Assembly: GCA_016218575.1 (NCBI GenBank)
Contig: JACRDN010000006.1
Location: 1 to 64,000 of the forward strand
Reading direction: 5' to 3'
Source of the DNA: Elusimicrobiota bacterium
GTDB lineage: Bacteria > Elusimicrobiota > Elusimicrobia > UBA1565 > UBA9628
DNA length: 64,000 nt
The position numbers and the translations under genes were made by a program. The notes beneath the pieces were generated by a model. That model was not told the origin of the DNA, did not search any database, and was given only the letters and a program-made list of their open reading frames with translations. Each line of letters opens with the position of its first letter. The stretch's first letter is position 1. Below, piece after piece: positions 20,145 to 29,604 of the stretch.

Positions 20145-21026
20145 ATGGCAAAACGAACCGTCTGCAAACTCCTTACCTTCGCGGCCCTGGCGTTTCTCTG
20201 CCGAGCGGCGGACGCTCAAGCTCCTCTGGAATCCGCCTCCTTGGGCGCCAAGGAACGTTCTCCTCTGATTTTGGCCGCGGCGCAAACCGTGGGCCTCGAC
20301 TACATGCAGCTGCGCCATTACTACGACGCGGCGGCCGTGCGCCACCAGCAGGCCGCTCCCGCTCCCGCTCCACGGGCATTCGCGGCCCCCGCGGGCTTCG
20401 ACCCCGCGAAGCTTCCCAGCCAGCCCAGGAAGCGCTGGGCGCCCATCGTGGTGCCGCCGCCTCCGCACCAGGACAAGGCCTACCGGCGCACTTTCATGCG
20501 CCTTCTGGGCCATCCGGAAAAAACCGACCGTTTTGACGCGATCATCCTCAAGCACGCCCAAGCCTACCACCTGGATCCCCGGCTCCTCAAGGCCATCATC
20601 GCCGCCGAGTCCGAGTTCTTCTTCGGCGCGCGATCCCCGCGAGGCGCGCGCGGCCTCATGCAGGTGATGCCTAGAACGGCCAAGGAAATGGGCGTGTCCC
20701 AGGACAGATTGACCGACCCGGAATTCAACATCAAGGCCGGTGCCCGCTATCTGGCCCACCTCTTCCAACGCGCCTGGCGCCGCTACAAGCTCAAGGGCGT
20801 GCGCTTTCAGAACGCGCCTGTGTGGCTCAAGGCCCGGATCGTTGCCGCCTACAACGCTGGCCCGAAGTTCCTCTATAGGGATCGCTGGTACCGCCAGACC
20901 CGGGATTACGTGCGCAAGGTGCAGATGTTCTACCGCTCCAGGGTCACGGACTTCCTGCGCTCGACCCGGTCCATGCAGCAATACGCGGCCATCCCGGTCA
21001 GTTCCTCCACCGGCACTTTGCAATAG
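20145..21026 (+). CDS. exported lytic transglycosylase (SLT domain)
   Basis: It cleaves peptidoglycan glycan strands. The 293-residue protein has a signal peptide (KLLTFAALAFLCRAADA), a proline/alanine-rich linker, and a Slt/MltC-type catalytic domain from about residue 125: LLKAIIAAESEFFFGARSP with catalytic Glu155, GLMQVMPRTAKEMGV, and AAYNAGPKFLY. The ATG at 20145 gives the signal peptide cleanly. Upstream lies an extended -10 box and palindromes. The gene ends 15 nt before gmd, so the two may be cotranscribed. Confidence 0.9.
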   Translation: MAKRTVCKLLTFAALAFLCRAADAQAPLESASLGAKERSPLILAAAQTVGLDYMQLRHYYDAAAVRHQQAAPAPAPRAFAAPAGFDPAKLPSQPRKRWAPIVVPPPPHQDKAYRRTFMRLLGHPEKTDRFDAIILKHAQAYHLDPRLLKAIIAAESEFFFGARSPRGARGLMQVMPRTAKEMGVSQDRLTDPEFNIKAGARYLAHLFQRAWRRYKLKGVRFQNAPVWLKARIVAAYNAGPKFLYRDRWYRQTRDYVRKVQMFYRSRVTDFLRSTRSMQQYAAIPVSSSTGTLQ

Positions 21027-21041
21027 ACGACGGCCTTGCCG

Positions 21042-22130
21042 ATGAAGCGGGCCCTCATCACCGGAGTCACGGGCCAGGATGGCGCCTATCTTGCCGAGCT
21101 CCTGCTCGGCAAGGGCTATGAGGTCCACGGCATCAAGCGCCGCGCCTCCCTTTTTAACACCGACCGCATCGACCATTTCTTCCAGGACCCCCACGAGAGG
21201 CCCCTGCGCTTCATCCTCCACTATGGAGACATGACCGACTCCACGAGCCTCATCCGAGTCATCCAGCAGGTCCAACCAGATGAGATCTATAATTTGGCCG
21301 CCCAAAGCCACGTGGCGGTGAGCTTCGAGGAGCCGGAATACACGGCCAACGCCGACGCCCTGGGGGCCTTGCGCGTGCTCGAGGCCATCCGCATCCTGGG
21401 CCTCAAGCATAAGACCCGCTTCTACCAGGCGTCGACCTCGGAACTCTTCGGCAACGCCCCCGGGCCCCAAAGCGAGCGCACCCCCTTCCATCCCCGATCG
21501 CCCTACGGGGTCGCCAAGCTCTACGCCTACTGGATCACCGTCAACTACCGGGAGGCCTACGGGCTATACGCCTGCAACGGCATCCTCTTCAACCACGAGT
21601 CCCCGGTGCGGGGGGAAACCTTCGTCACGAGAAAAATCACCCGGGGCCTGGCCCGCATCAAACTCGGCCTGCAGGAGAAGCTCTATCTTGGAAATCTCGA
21701 CGCCAAGCGCGACTGGGGCCACGCCCGGGATTACGTGGAGATGCAGTTCCTGATGCTCCAGCAGAAGGAGCCCCAGGACTTCGTCATCGCCACGGGTCTG
21801 CAGCACTCGGTGCGTCAATTCGTCGAGGCCGCAGCCAAGGAATTGGGCTTGTCCCTCTCCTGGAGGGGCAAGGGGCTCAAGGAGCGCGGGGTTCTCTCGG
21901 GCTCTGGAAAGGAAATCGTTTCGATCGACCCCCGCTACTTCCGCCCGACCGAGGTCAACGCTCTGTGGGGCGACGCCGCCAAGGCCCGCCGGCTCCTGGG
22001 CTGGAAGCCGCGCGCGACCTTCAAGGAGCTGGTCGCGGAAATGGTCCGCACCGACCTCTCCCTGGCCCGCTTCGACGCCCTGCGCCGCAAGCGGGGCCTT
22101 TCCTCCCTCCGCCAGGAAGATTACCACTAG
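21042..22130 (+). CDS. gmd: GDP-mannose 4,6-dehydratase
   Basis: It converts GDP-mannose to GDP-4-keto-6-deoxymannose, the precursor of GDP-fucose, GDP-rhamnose or perosamine. The 362-residue protein shows [15 protein letters not shown] (NADP site), [12 protein letters not shown] with the catalytic Ser/Thr-Glu, [19 protein letters not shown] with the Y-x3-K pair, and [19 protein letters not shown], all characteristic of Gmd. The ATG is preferred over a TTG two codons upstream. No GDP-fucose synthase follows, so the end product cannot be read from the context. Confidence 0.95.
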   Translation: MKRALITGVTGQDGAYLAELLLGKGYEVHGIKRRASLFNTDRIDHFFQDPHERPLRFILHYGDMTDSTSLIRVIQQVQPDEIYNLAAQSHVAVSFEEPEYTANADALGALRVLEAIRILGLKHKTRFYQASTSELFGNAPGPQSERTPFHPRSPYGVAKLYAYWITVNYREAYGLYACNGILFNHESPVRGETFVTRKITRGLARIKLGLQEKLYLGNLDAKRDWGHARDYVEMQFLMLQQKEPQDFVIATGLQHSVRQFVEAAAKELGLSLSWRGKGLKERGVLSGSGKEIVSIDPRYFRPTEVNALWGDAAKARRLLGWKPRATFKELVAEMVRTDLSLARFDALRRKRGLSSLRQEDYH

Positions 22131-22133
22131 AAG

Positions 22134-22171
22134 TTATCCACAGAAACTTCCCGCGAAGTTTTGGTGGATAA
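22134..22171. repeat. inverted repeat carrying two DnaA-box-like 9-mers
   Basis: TTATCCACA (22134-22142) matches the E. coli DnaA-box consensus exactly. The opposite arm gives TTATCCACC on the minus strand (22171-22163), one base different. The 17-bp arms (22134-22150 and 22155-22171) match at 15 positions around a CCGC centre. It begins 3 bases after the gmd stop and could act as a terminator stem, a DnaA titration site, or both. There is no T-run. Confidence 0.5.
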
Positions 22172-22175
22172 GTCT

Positions 22176-22212
22176 AGGTCTTATGGGCTATGCGCCCTTG
22201 GGCCCAAAGACC
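22176..22212. promoter_or_regulatory. GGNCC palindrome cluster upstream of the Trp-rich protein gene
   Basis: An outer GGTCTT/AAGACC pair (22177-22182 with 22207-22212) encloses GGGC-TATGC-GCCC (22185-22197) and the perfect 10-mer TTGGGCCCAA (22198-22207). Its composition matches the clusters at 10553, 20068 and 59890. It lies 37 nt before the ATG at 22249. An ATG inside it (22183) is in frame but is not a likely start. Confidence 0.5.
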
Positions 22213-22248
22213 CTGCCCCTGTCGAACCTCCGGGGAATATGCTGTTTC

Positions 22249-23586
22249 ATGGGAGCAAAAAAGAGAACTCGAGTTCTCGCAGGCGTTCTTCTCATAGCGG
22301 TGACCCTGGCCCTGCGCGATCGGCAGGATCGCGAAAGCTTCTTTCGCTTCATCCAGAACCCGCCGCTTGCGACCGGCTCCGCGGCGATCTCGCCACTCCA
22401 AGGAAAACCCGAAACGGGCGGGCACCCGGAGACTTCGAGCCAACAGAGGAGAATCGGAGAGGCCGTGGCCTCCCTGCCCCGCTGGCCTCCGGCTGCGAGG
22501 GTTGGAGAAGAATCTCTCGTTTCTATGCGCACCCCCGAGCCGCCGTACGCATCGCGGCCAAAGGCGCCGGCAGGCGCCAAGCGCCAAACCGCATCGCCCG
22601 CGCTAAGCAGTGGCTCCAAATACAGGCAGCCCAAAGCGCGAGAAAATCCGCCCGCTCGAGGCTTCTCGGGAGAACCCCGGTTCTCCGGCTCCGCGGCGCC
22701 CTCCATCCGCGGCGCGGCAAATCCGCGCGAAGGCGTTCATGGGCGCGCTCCTGATCCCGCCGCCGCGGAGGAAGCTGTCGGCAAGGCACGGCCGCGGCCC
22801 TCTCCCGCAACCGGTGCCCCATCCCACGGACCGGCCCCGGAAAGCGCCGCCTGGCGGATTTTCTTCAATCCCTCTCCGGAGAAAAACAGCGGGATGCGCC
22901 GGGGCCAGCTCCCGGCCGCCGGAGCCTACGAGCGGCTCCGGCGGTTGAAGCCTCCTTCATTCTCGCGCTCCCTGGGAGCCAAGCCCTTGAGGCCGCCGGA
23001 GGCGTCTCTGGCGCCGCCATCGGGCAATCCCTGGGCCGGGCCCTTGCCCAGGCATTTGGAGGATGGAACCCCGATCTTTCCGTACGGCCTATCCCTCGAC
23101 GAGGCGGAGGCCGTCGAGCCTCCCCAACTCAAAAAACTGGGCGCCCACCATGGGAAAGTCCACTGGCACCGCAACGACTCGGGCCACTACCTGCATCATG
23201 GAGACCTGTGGGGCAGTTGGAGCCGAGGGCACTGGTCCTGGCTCGAGCGGCAAGACTCCCGCTGGTGGCTCTGGGCCAATGCCTCGGCAGGCGCCCTGGC
23301 TTGGCAGCAGGGGCATTGGTGGCTCAGGGAGGGGGAGCGCTGGTTTCTTCTCCATCAAGGAACGCCCTGGGGCTATCAAGCCCTCATCAACCGTTGGGGC
23401 CAAGGCGGCTACGAGCGGCCAGATGGCAGCCAGCTCCTCTACAGCGCCGACGGCCGCCGCGTGGCCGTGATCGTCTCCGGGGAAGGCGCGGCCCTGTACG
23501 ACGCTCTCTCGGGAGAGGCTTTGGGCTATTGGCCCGACAGCGAACTTCCCGCCCGCTTCAAGATGCCTCTTGGTATAATAAAATAA
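22249..23586 (+). CDS. membrane-anchored Pro-rich protein with a C-terminal Trp-rich domain
   Basis: I do not recognise it. The 445-residue protein begins MGAKKRTRVLAGVLLIAVTL, an uncleaved signal anchor, followed by a long low-complexity Pro/Arg/Ala-rich region (about residues 30-280). The C-terminal part (about 290-430) is compact and very rich in Trp, His and Gly, for example HWHRNDSGHYLHHGDLWGSW and GHWWLREGERWFLLHQG. This suggests a small extracytoplasmic beta domain on a disordered stalk. The composition changes sharply at the boundary. Its last codons carry the promoter of the next gene. Function unknown; an envelope role is inferred from anchor and neighbours. Confidence 0.7.
   Translation: MGAKKRTRVLAGVLLIAVTLALRDRQDRESFFRFIQNPPLATGSAAISPLQGKPETGGHPETSSQQRRIGEAVASLPRWPPAARVGEESLVSMRTPEPPYASRPKAPAGAKRQTASPALSSGSKYRQPKARENPPARGFSGEPRFSGSAAPSIRGAANPREGVHGRAPDPAAAEEAVGKARPRPSPATGAPSHGPAPESAAWRIFFNPSPEKNSGMRRGQLPAAGAYERLRRLKPPSFSRSLGAKPLRPPEASLAPPSGNPWAGPLPRHLEDGTPIFPYGLSLDEAEAVEPPQLKKLGAHHGKVHWHRNDSGHYLHHGDLWGSWSRGHWSWLERQDSRWWLWANASAGALAWQQGHWWLREGERWFLLHQGTPWGYQALINRWGQGGYERPDGSQLLYSADGRRVAVIVSGEGAALYDALSGEALGYWPDSELPARFKMPLGIIK
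23571..23579 (+). promoter_or_regulatory. extended -10 promoter just before the gene at 23586
   Basis: TGGTATAAT is a perfect extended -10 element inside the last codons of the Trp-rich protein gene, and only 6 nt separate it from the ATG at 23586. A transcript from it would begin at or next to the start codon. Confidence 0.6.
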
Positions 23587-24005
23587 TGGATGGCCAAATC
23601 CGAGAAAAGCTGCTGACCCGCTTCAAGTCAAAACCAGCCGACCCCGAGAGCCTGGCCCAGGCCGGGTGGGAAATCCTGCGCGAGGCTCTCTCTCAGGGGG
23701 GCTCCGGAGAAACGGCGGCCTTGGTTTGCGAAATCTGCCGAGAGGTCATCAACGCGGCCTTGGTGCTGGAGAAGAGTCCGCCCGACACGGCGGTACAGCT
23801 CTTGAAACAGACCTCTTCCATAGCCGATGAAAACGGCCTTGACCCGACCACCCTCGTGAATTGGGTCTTGGAGGGTGTCGCTTGCGCGACCCTACGGCTG
23901 GGAGTCGCCGCGCGCAACCAGATGATCGACTCGATCGAGGAAAACTTCCTGGGGGGAGGCGCGGCCTTCAAGGAAATCTGCCGGAAGCTCCCCGAGAACC
24001 CGTGA
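23586..24005 (+). CDS. small cytoplasmic protein of unknown function upstream of nadE
   Basis: The 139-residue protein has no signal peptide or membrane segment and looks all-helical. It has no motif I recognise (conserved-looking stretch LVCEICREVINAALVLEKSP). The ATG overlaps the preceding stop (TAATG) and the gene end overlaps nadE (GTGA), so it is translated with nadE. No Shine-Dalgarno is visible, which fits the promoter lying 6 nt upstream. A link to NAD synthesis is possible from the coupling but not shown. Confidence 0.75.
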   Translation: MDGQIREKLLTRFKSKPADPESLAQAGWEILREALSQGGSGETAALVCEICREVINAALVLEKSPPDTAVQLLKQTSSIADENGLDPTTLVNWVLEGVACATLRLGVAARNQMIDSIEENFLGGGAAFKEICRKLPENP

Positions 24006-25645
24006 AAATAGCCCTCGCCCAGATCAACACAACTGTCAGCGACATCCGCGGCAACGTCGCCCGCATCCGCGCTTTCGCCGCCAGGGCCGCGGCCCTCGGC
24101 GCGGACCTGACGGTATTCCCCGAGCAGAGCCTGGGAGGCTACCCGGCGCTCGACCTCTGGGAGGAGCGGGGCTTCATCGAGGCCAACGAGCGGGCCCTGC
24201 GCCGCTTGGCCAAGGAGACCGAGGCCTCGGAGATGGGCCTCTTGGTCGGTCTCTCGGCCGGAAATCCCAGGAAAACCGGCAAGCCCGTCCGCAACGCGGC
24301 GGCTCTTCTCCATAAAGGCAAGATATCCGTGCGCTCGAAAACCTTGCTTCCCACCTACGACGTCTTCGACGAGGCCCGTTATTTCGAACCCGCGCTCTCG
24401 AACCCGCCCCTCAAATTCAAGGGCGTTCAACTCGGCGTCACCATATGCGAGGACGCTTGGAGCCGCGGACCCGGCGGCAAGCGCCTTTACAGGCGCGACC
24501 CGGTGCAAGCCCAGGCCAAGGCCGGAGCCGAAGTCCTCGTCAACATCTCCGCCTCGCCCTTTGAACGGGGAAAGGCCCACGCCAGGCTCAGGCTTCTCTC
24601 CGAGCACGCCAGGACCGCCCGCAGGCCCCTTCTTTACTGCAACCTGATCGGAGGCAACGACGAAATCATATTCGACGGCAGGAGCCTGGCCTTGGACTCT
24701 CGCGGTCGCCTCGTGGCCGCGGCCAAGGCTTTCGCGGAGGACCTGCTCCTGGTGGATCTGGCCAACGTCCCCAAGCCCTTGGCCGCCCCATCGCCAGAGA
24801 GCGATATCTCTGAGGCGGGGGAAGCCCTTTGCCTCGGCATACGGGACTATGCCGGCAAGTGCGGCTTCGAGCGGGTGCTGGTGGGCTTAAGCGGAGGCAT
24901 CGACTCGGCCGTCGTCTGCGCCCTGGCCGCGCGCGCCTTGGGGCCGGACAAGGTCCTGGGGGTCTCCATGCCTTCCATGTACTCCTCGAAAGGCAGCCTC
25001 GCCGATGCCCGGGCCTTGGCCCAAAACCTCGGCATCCGCCACCTCACCTTGCCCATCTCCGGCATCTACCGCCGCTACATGGGCGTCCTGCGCGAGGCTT
25101 TCGCGGGCAAGCCGGAGAACCTGGCCGAGCAGAACCTCCAGGCCCGCATCCGGGGGACCTTGCTGATGGCCTTGAGCAACAAGCATGCATGCATGCTTCT
25201 TTCCACAGGAAACAAGTCGGAGCTTTCGGTGGGCTATTGCACGCTCTATGGCGACATGAGCGGCGGGCTGGCGGTCCTGGCCGACGTGCCCAAGCGCACG
25301 GTCTATGAGCTGGCCCAATGGCTCAACAGGAAGGCGGGGGTCATTCCCAGGAGTTCCATCGAAAAGGCCCCATCCGCCGAGCTGCGCCCCAACCAGAAGG
25401 ACCAGGACGACCTGCCGGCCTACGAGACCCTCGACAGAATCCTGGAAGCCTACATCGAGGCCCGTCTGGGCCCCGAGGAGCTCGCCAGGACCGGGCTCGA
25501 CCCGCTACTGGTGGAAGACATGCTCAACCGCATCGACAAGAGCGAATACAAGCGGCGCCAAGCCCCGCCCAGCCTCAAGATTTCCTCGAAGGCCTTCGGC
25601 GTGGGCCGCCGCATGCCTCTGGCCCGAGGCTCCTACCGGGCATGA
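24002..25645 (+). CDS. nadE: glutamine-dependent NAD+ synthetase
   Basis: The last step of NAD synthesis: amidation of deamido-NAD using ammonia from glutamine. The 547-residue protein has an N-terminal nitrilase-type glutaminase domain (about 1-250) with the triad Glu in FPEQSL, Lys in SKTLLP and Cys in TICEDAW. The C-terminal synthetase domain has the ATP loop LVGLSGGIDSAVV and STGNKSELSVGYCTLYGDM. The start is GTG overlapping the previous stop. Confidence 0.96.
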   Translation: MKIALAQINTTVSDIRGNVARIRAFAARAAALGADLTVFPEQSLGGYPALDLWEERGFIEANERALRRLAKETEASEMGLLVGLSAGNPRKTGKPVRNAAALLHKGKISVRSKTLLPTYDVFDEARYFEPALSNPPLKFKGVQLGVTICEDAWSRGPGGKRLYRRDPVQAQAKAGAEVLVNISASPFERGKAHARLRLLSEHARTARRPLLYCNLIGGNDEIIFDGRSLALDSRGRLVAAAKAFAEDLLLVDLANVPKPLAAPSPESDISEAGEALCLGIRDYAGKCGFERVLVGLSGGIDSAVVCALAARALGPDKVLGVSMPSMYSSKGSLADARALAQNLGIRHLTLPISGIYRRYMGVLREAFAGKPENLAEQNLQARIRGTLLMALSNKHACMLLSTGNKSELSVGYCTLYGDMSGGLAVLADVPKRTVYELAQWLNRKAGVIPRSSIEKAPSAELRPNQKDQDDLPAYETLDRILEAYIEARLGPEELARTGLDPLLVEDMLNRIDKSEYKRRQAPPSLKISSKAFGVGRRMPLARGSYRA

Positions 25646-26022
25646 CCAGAGCCCCCCGGGCGAAATTCATCCTCTCTGCCTGCGCCCTGCTCGGCTTTTA
25701 CCTGGGGGGGCTTGCCGGGGCCTTCGCTTCGGCCCGGGCGGGAGTTGAATCCCCTGTCCTCCTCTTGGCCTGGCTCTCGGCCTTCGCATTGGGCGGGCTG
25801 GCCCTGGCCTTCCTGCTGGGCCGCAGCCTCCTCGGCGAATCGGCGCGGCACGCCAGCCTCGCCAGCGTCTTGATTTTTCTGGTTCCCGCGGCCGCCGGAC
25901 TTTTCATGGTCCAGCGTATTCTTGAGGCGCTGTTGCGCTGGCGGCTTCCCGCCTTCATCGAAAACCTGGCTCTTTGGCTAGCCGCGCTAGCGGCCATCTG
26001 GGCCGACGAGCCCGATCTCTGA
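25642..26022 (+). CDS. small integral membrane protein of unknown function
   Basis: 126 residues with three or four hydrophobic segments (FILSACALLGFYLGGLAGAF, LLLAWLSAFALGGLALAFLL, SVLIFLVPAAAGLFMV, and a last one near the end). No recognised motif. The ATG overlaps the nadE stop (ATGA), so it is the last gene of that operon. Its end overlaps the end of glyS on the other strand by 36 bp. Confidence 0.7.
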   Translation: MTRAPRAKFILSACALLGFYLGGLAGAFASARAGVESPVLLLAWLSAFALGGLALAFLLGRSLLGESARHASLASVLIFLVPAAAGLFMVQRILEALLRWRLPAFIENLALWLAALAAIWADEPDL

Positions 26023-28095
26023 GAGGTCGGCGACACTGTTGAACAACCGAGCGATCCTGCCCAAGAGGCCGAGCCTCGCCGTCTTCAAGCCCGGGTCCTC
26101 GGCCATGACCATCACATGCTCGAAGAATTCGTCGAGGTCGGGCTTCAGAGCAGCCAAGGCCTTGAGCCCGCCATCGAAGCTGTCCCGGCTAAGCTTCTCG
26201 CGCACCTGTCCCTCGATCTGGGCCAGACGGTCGTAAAGGGCCAGCTCCGCCTCTTCGCGCAGTTGAGCCCGATCGAGCTGGGGTGGATTCTCGCCGGGAA
26301 TCCGAGCCTGCCTCAGGATGTTGGAAACCCGCTTGAAGGCCCCTGAAAGAGCTTCAAATTCCGGGTCCTGGCGCACGCCGTGAACAGCCGAGAGCCGTTT
26401 CAGGGTGCGCGGGAAATTCTTGAGGCCTTCCGCTCGGACCGAACGGATCTCGTCGGCCTTGTATCCCATCTCCTCGAGGAAGGATTGCGCGCGGGCCCAA
26501 GTAAAGTCGCGAAATTGAGCGCCCAGCTCCTTGGACCGAGCCGCGGCCATGGGCATGGGCTGCAGGGAAAGGGCGAACTCGAAGGCCTTCTCCAAATCCA
26601 CGGGAAATTGCTTCTCGAGAAGGATGCGGATCGACCCCAAGGCCTGGCGCCGCAGGGCCAGAGGATCGGCGCTGCCCGTGGGCACGGCTCCGGCCGCGAA
26701 GGAGCCGGCTAAAGTGTCTATTTTCCCGGCCAAGGAGGCCAGCGCGCCCTCGCGCGTGGCCGGGACATTGGAACGGGGGCCCAGGGGCAGGTAGAACTCC
26801 TCGATCCCCAGCGCCACGCGCTCCGCCAAGCCCTCGGAGCGGGCGTAGATCCCGCCCATGATTCCCTGCAACTCCGGGAACTCCTTGACCACCTCGCAAA
26901 CCAGGTCCGCGTAGCAGAGTCGCGAGATGAGGGCGACGTCCGCCTCCTCCAGCGCCTGGTCCTGGCGCAGGGTCTCGCAAAGCCAAGCTGAGACTTTCCC
27001 GACGCGGACGGCCTTATCGGCCATGCTTCCGAGCCCCTTCTGGTAAGTCACCCGCGACAGGAGGCCCAGCCTGCCCTCAAGACCCGCCTGCCTGTCGCGA
27101 GCGATGAAGAAGGCGGCGTCGCTCAAGCGCGCCTCCAAGACGCGCTCGTAGCCCTCTCTGACCAACTTCTGGCCCTCGGAGACGCCGTCGCGCACCGCGA
27201 TGAAATAGGGAGTCAGGGCTCCGCCCTCGCGGATGGGGAAAAACTTGAGCTGCTTCTTGAGGACCAAAACGATGAGCGGCGCGGGCAGCGCCAAGAATTC
27301 CTTGCGGAAGCTTCCCGCCACCGGCACGGGATGTTCAGTCATGAACACCGTCTCGGCCACGAGTTCCTCATCGGCCTCCAAGCGGCCCCCGAGCTTGCGC
27401 GCGCAGGCTTCAAGGCCCTTCTCCAGGGCCTCCCGGCGCTCCCGGGGATCGGCGATGACCAACAGGCTCTTGAGGACGGCCTGGTAGCGCCCGGGCTCCG
27501 TGATGGGCTGAGGCCGCTTTCCCTGGCCGGCCAGCCCATCGACGCGCCGGCCGCTTTTGGCGCCCGCGACCTGGAGAGGGAGGACCCGCGAGCCGTGCAG
27601 GACCAAGAGGCTCCGGATCGGCCGGCCGAAACGGAAGCGGCTTTCTTCCCATTCCATCGACTTCGGAAATTCCAGGGCAGCCACGGCCGCGGCGGCCACG
27701 CGGGACAGGATCGCCGCCGCGGATTCGCCGGGAATGGTCACGCTCGCCTGCAGGAACTCACCCTTGGGCGTGGAGACGATCCGCAACTCGGCCGGGGAGA
27801 GTCCGTACTTCCTGGCGAAACCCTCGGCCTGGGGAGTGAAACTGCCTTGCGCGTCCCTCAAGAGGCGGGCGGGCGGCCCCTGGACTTCCTGCAGCAAGGG
27901 CCGGGATTTATCCTCGACGCCCTGGCAGACCACGGCCAGGCGCCGAAGGGTTCCCAGGGCCCTGACCGCGGAATACCCGAGGCGTGATTCCTTGAGCCCG
28001 GCCTCGACGCGCGCCAAAAGGTCTTGAAGGGCGGGCTCGACAAAGCGCGCGGGCAAAGGCTCTACCCCGATCTCCAGCAGGAAATCCTTAGCCAT
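25987..28095 (-). CDS. glyS: glycyl-tRNA synthetase beta subunit
   Basis: The larger subunit of the bacterial alpha2beta2 GlyRS, needed for tRNA binding; 702 residues. The start [20 protein letters not shown] and the patterns [49 protein letters not shown] and [19 protein letters not shown] are family hallmarks. The ATG overlaps the end of glyQ by 8 nt. The coordinates show convergent overlap with the membrane protein gene at 25642. Confidence 0.96.
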   Translation of the reverse strand: MAKDFLLEIGVEPLPARFVEPALQDLLARVEAGLKESRLGYSAVRALGTLRRLAVVCQGVEDKSRPLLQEVQGPPARLLRDAQGSFTPQAEGFARKYGLSPAELRIVSTPKGEFLQASVTIPGESAAAILSRVAAAAVAALEFPKSMEWEESRFRFGRPIRSLLVLHGSRVLPLQVAGAKSGRRVDGLAGQGKRPQPITEPGRYQAVLKSLLVIADPRERREALEKGLEACARKLGGRLEADEELVAETVFMTEHPVPVAGSFRKEFLALPAPLIVLVLKKQLKFFPIREGGALTPYFIAVRDGVSEGQKLVREGYERVLEARLSDAAFFIARDRQAGLEGRLGLLSRVTYQKGLGSMADKAVRVGKVSAWLCETLRQDQALEEADVALISRLCYADLVCEVVKEFPELQGIMGGIYARSEGLAERVALGIEEFYLPLGPRSNVPATREGALASLAGKIDTLAGSFAAGAVPTGSADPLALRRQALGSIRILLEKQFPVDLEKAFEFALSLQPMPMAAARSKELGAQFRDFTWARAQSFLEEMGYKADEIRSVRAEGLKNFPRTLKRLSAVHGVRQDPEFEALSGAFKRVSNILRQARIPGENPPQLDRAQLREEAELALYDRLAQIEGQVREKLSRDSFDGGLKALAALKPDLDEFFEHVMVMAEDPGLKTARLGLLGRIARLFNSVADLSEIGLVGPDGR

Positions 28096-28969
28096 GGCTC
28101 GGCTCCGGCGCGGCCGGGGCATTCATCTCCAGGTACAGGGTCATGACCTTGCGCGCGAGATTCCTCACCCGCGCGATGTATTGAGCCCTTTCGGTCACGG
28201 AAATGGCCCCGCGCGCCTCAAGCATATTGAAGAGATGCGAGACCCTCATCACGCAATCGTAGGCCGGCAGGGGCAGGCGCGCCGCGGCCAGCCGCTCGCC
28301 CTCCCGCTCCCAGTCGCAAAAGTGCCGGCCCAGCATCTCGGGGTCGGACTCCTCGAAATGGTAGCGGGAAAACTGCCGTTCGTTCTCCTGATGCAAGTCC
28401 CCGTAAAGGAGGCGGTCGTTAAAGTCGAGCGCGTAAACGTTGCTTTTCTTCTGCAGATAAAGCGCGATGCGCTCAAGGCCATAGGTGATCTCGACGCTCA
28501 CGGGGAAAAGCGGCATGGAGCCCATCTGTTGGAAGTAGGTGAATTGAGTGATTTCCATTCCGTCGAGCCACACCTCCCAGCCCAGGCCAGAGGCCCCCAA
28601 GGTGGGGGATTCCCAGTCGTCCTCGATCCAGCGCAGGTCGTGCTTCTTAGGATCGAGCCCCACGGCCTTCAAGGAGCGCAGGTAGATGTCAGTGACCTTG
28701 GGAGGCACTGGCTTCAAGAGAACCTGGAACTGATAGTATTTCCCGAGGCGGTTGGGGTTGTCCCCGTAACGCCCGTCCGCGGGCCTGCGGCAGGGCTCCG
28801 GGTAGGCAACGGCCGTGGGAGCCGGGCCCAGGGCCCCGAAGAAAGTCGCCGGGTTGAAAGTCGCGGCACCCTTCTCCATGTCGTAAGGCTGTATCAAAAG
28901 GCAGCCCTCCCGCGCCCAGAAGCGCTGGAGCTCGACGATCAGGTCTTGGAAGGTCAATGCCGCCGACAT
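28088..28969 (-). CDS. glyQ: glycyl-tRNA synthetase alpha subunit
   Basis: The catalytic subunit of GlyRS, 293 residues. It has [59 protein letters not shown], and [20 protein letters not shown]. The chosen ATG matches the family start. The frame is open for 51 more codons upstream within recO, which I reject. It overlaps the recO end by 16 nt. Confidence 0.97.
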   Translation of the reverse strand: MSAALTFQDLIVELQRFWAREGCLLIQPYDMEKGAATFNPATFFGALGPAPTAVAYPEPCRRPADGRYGDNPNRLGKYYQFQVLLKPVPPKVTDIYLRSLKAVGLDPKKHDLRWIEDDWESPTLGASGLGWEVWLDGMEITQFTYFQQMGSMPLFPVSVEITYGLERIALYLQKKSNVYALDFNDRLLYGDLHQENERQFSRYHFEESDPEMLGRHFCDWEREGERLAAARLPLPAYDCVMRVSHLFNMLEARGAISVTERAQYIARVRNLARKVMTLYLEMNAPAAPEPSHG

Positions 28970-29604
28970 GGCAGGGCCTCGAGAAAATCCTGGCAATTCA
29001 GGGGCCGCCCAAGCTGGGCCCGCACCGCCTCGTGGAGGCGGCTCGTCCATTTCGCGCGGAGCCCAGGATGGTCGGGACAAGTCTCCAACTCCCGCCAAGG
29101 GGCCTCGTGCAGGGCCCTCCAAAGCGGGGCGCGCTCCGGACCGTCCGGGCAGCGGCTCATCCCGTACCCCAAAAGACGCATGAGGCGCAGGCCGTAGGCA
29201 AGCTCGTGCCAGGGCGATGCCTCTGCTTCTTCCATGCTGGCCACGACGGAGCTCAAGAGCTCGTATTTCTCCTCGTTAGGGGAGCGTTCCGGCGCGAGTC
29301 CCGAAAGCCACTCGCAAAATGAGAGAGCCAGGGCCGTGCGTCGCAGATCGCGGCGAATGGACGGGAACGTGGAGATGATGCGCCCGCCGATCACCTTGCC
29401 CATGTCCAGGCGCGGGCTCAAATAAAGGCGGTACTCTCCCCAGACCAGGGGCTCCGACAAGGCCTTAAGCTTGCGCCCGGGCTTATCTACTCCCACGAAG
29501 CGCACGGTGAGTTTGCCCCAGGAGTCCGTGTAAAGGGTGGCCAGGCGGTCTGCCTCGCGGTAGGGGCGGCGCCCCAGCACCATGGCGCAGGCGTTGACGA
29601 TCAT
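28954..29604 (-). CDS. recO: DNA repair protein RecO
   Basis: It helps load RecA on SSB-coated single-strand DNA in the RecFOR pathway. The 216-residue protein has the N-terminal OB-fold pattern [42 protein letters not shown] and a helical C-terminal part ([30 protein letters not shown]). The usual four-cysteine zinc site is not evident. The ATG overlaps the stop of the upstream gene (ATGA); recO upstream of glyQ-glyS is a common arrangement. Confidence 0.9.
   Translation of the reverse strand: MIVNACAMVLGRRPYREADRLATLYTDSWGKLTVRFVGVDKPGRKLKALSEPLVWGEYRLYLSPRLDMGKVIGGRIISTFPSIRRDLRRTALALSFCEWLSGLAPERSPNEEKYELLSSVVASMEEAEASPWHELAYGLRLMRLLGYGMSRCPDGPERAPLWRALHEAPWRELETCPDHPGLRAKWTSRLHEAVRAQLGRPLNCQDFLEALPCRRH

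Noticed and set aside
19995-21491. 498-codon minus-strand frame across the lytic transglycosylase and gmd genes
   Set aside because: Both plus-strand genes show complete catalytic motifs; the minus frame has none and starts inside gmd.
22161-22754. Alternative frames with Arg/Ser-rich products across the stalk region of the Trp-rich protein
   Set aside because: Low-complexity GC-rich DNA leaves all frames open; only the 22249-23586 frame leads into a structured C-terminal domain.
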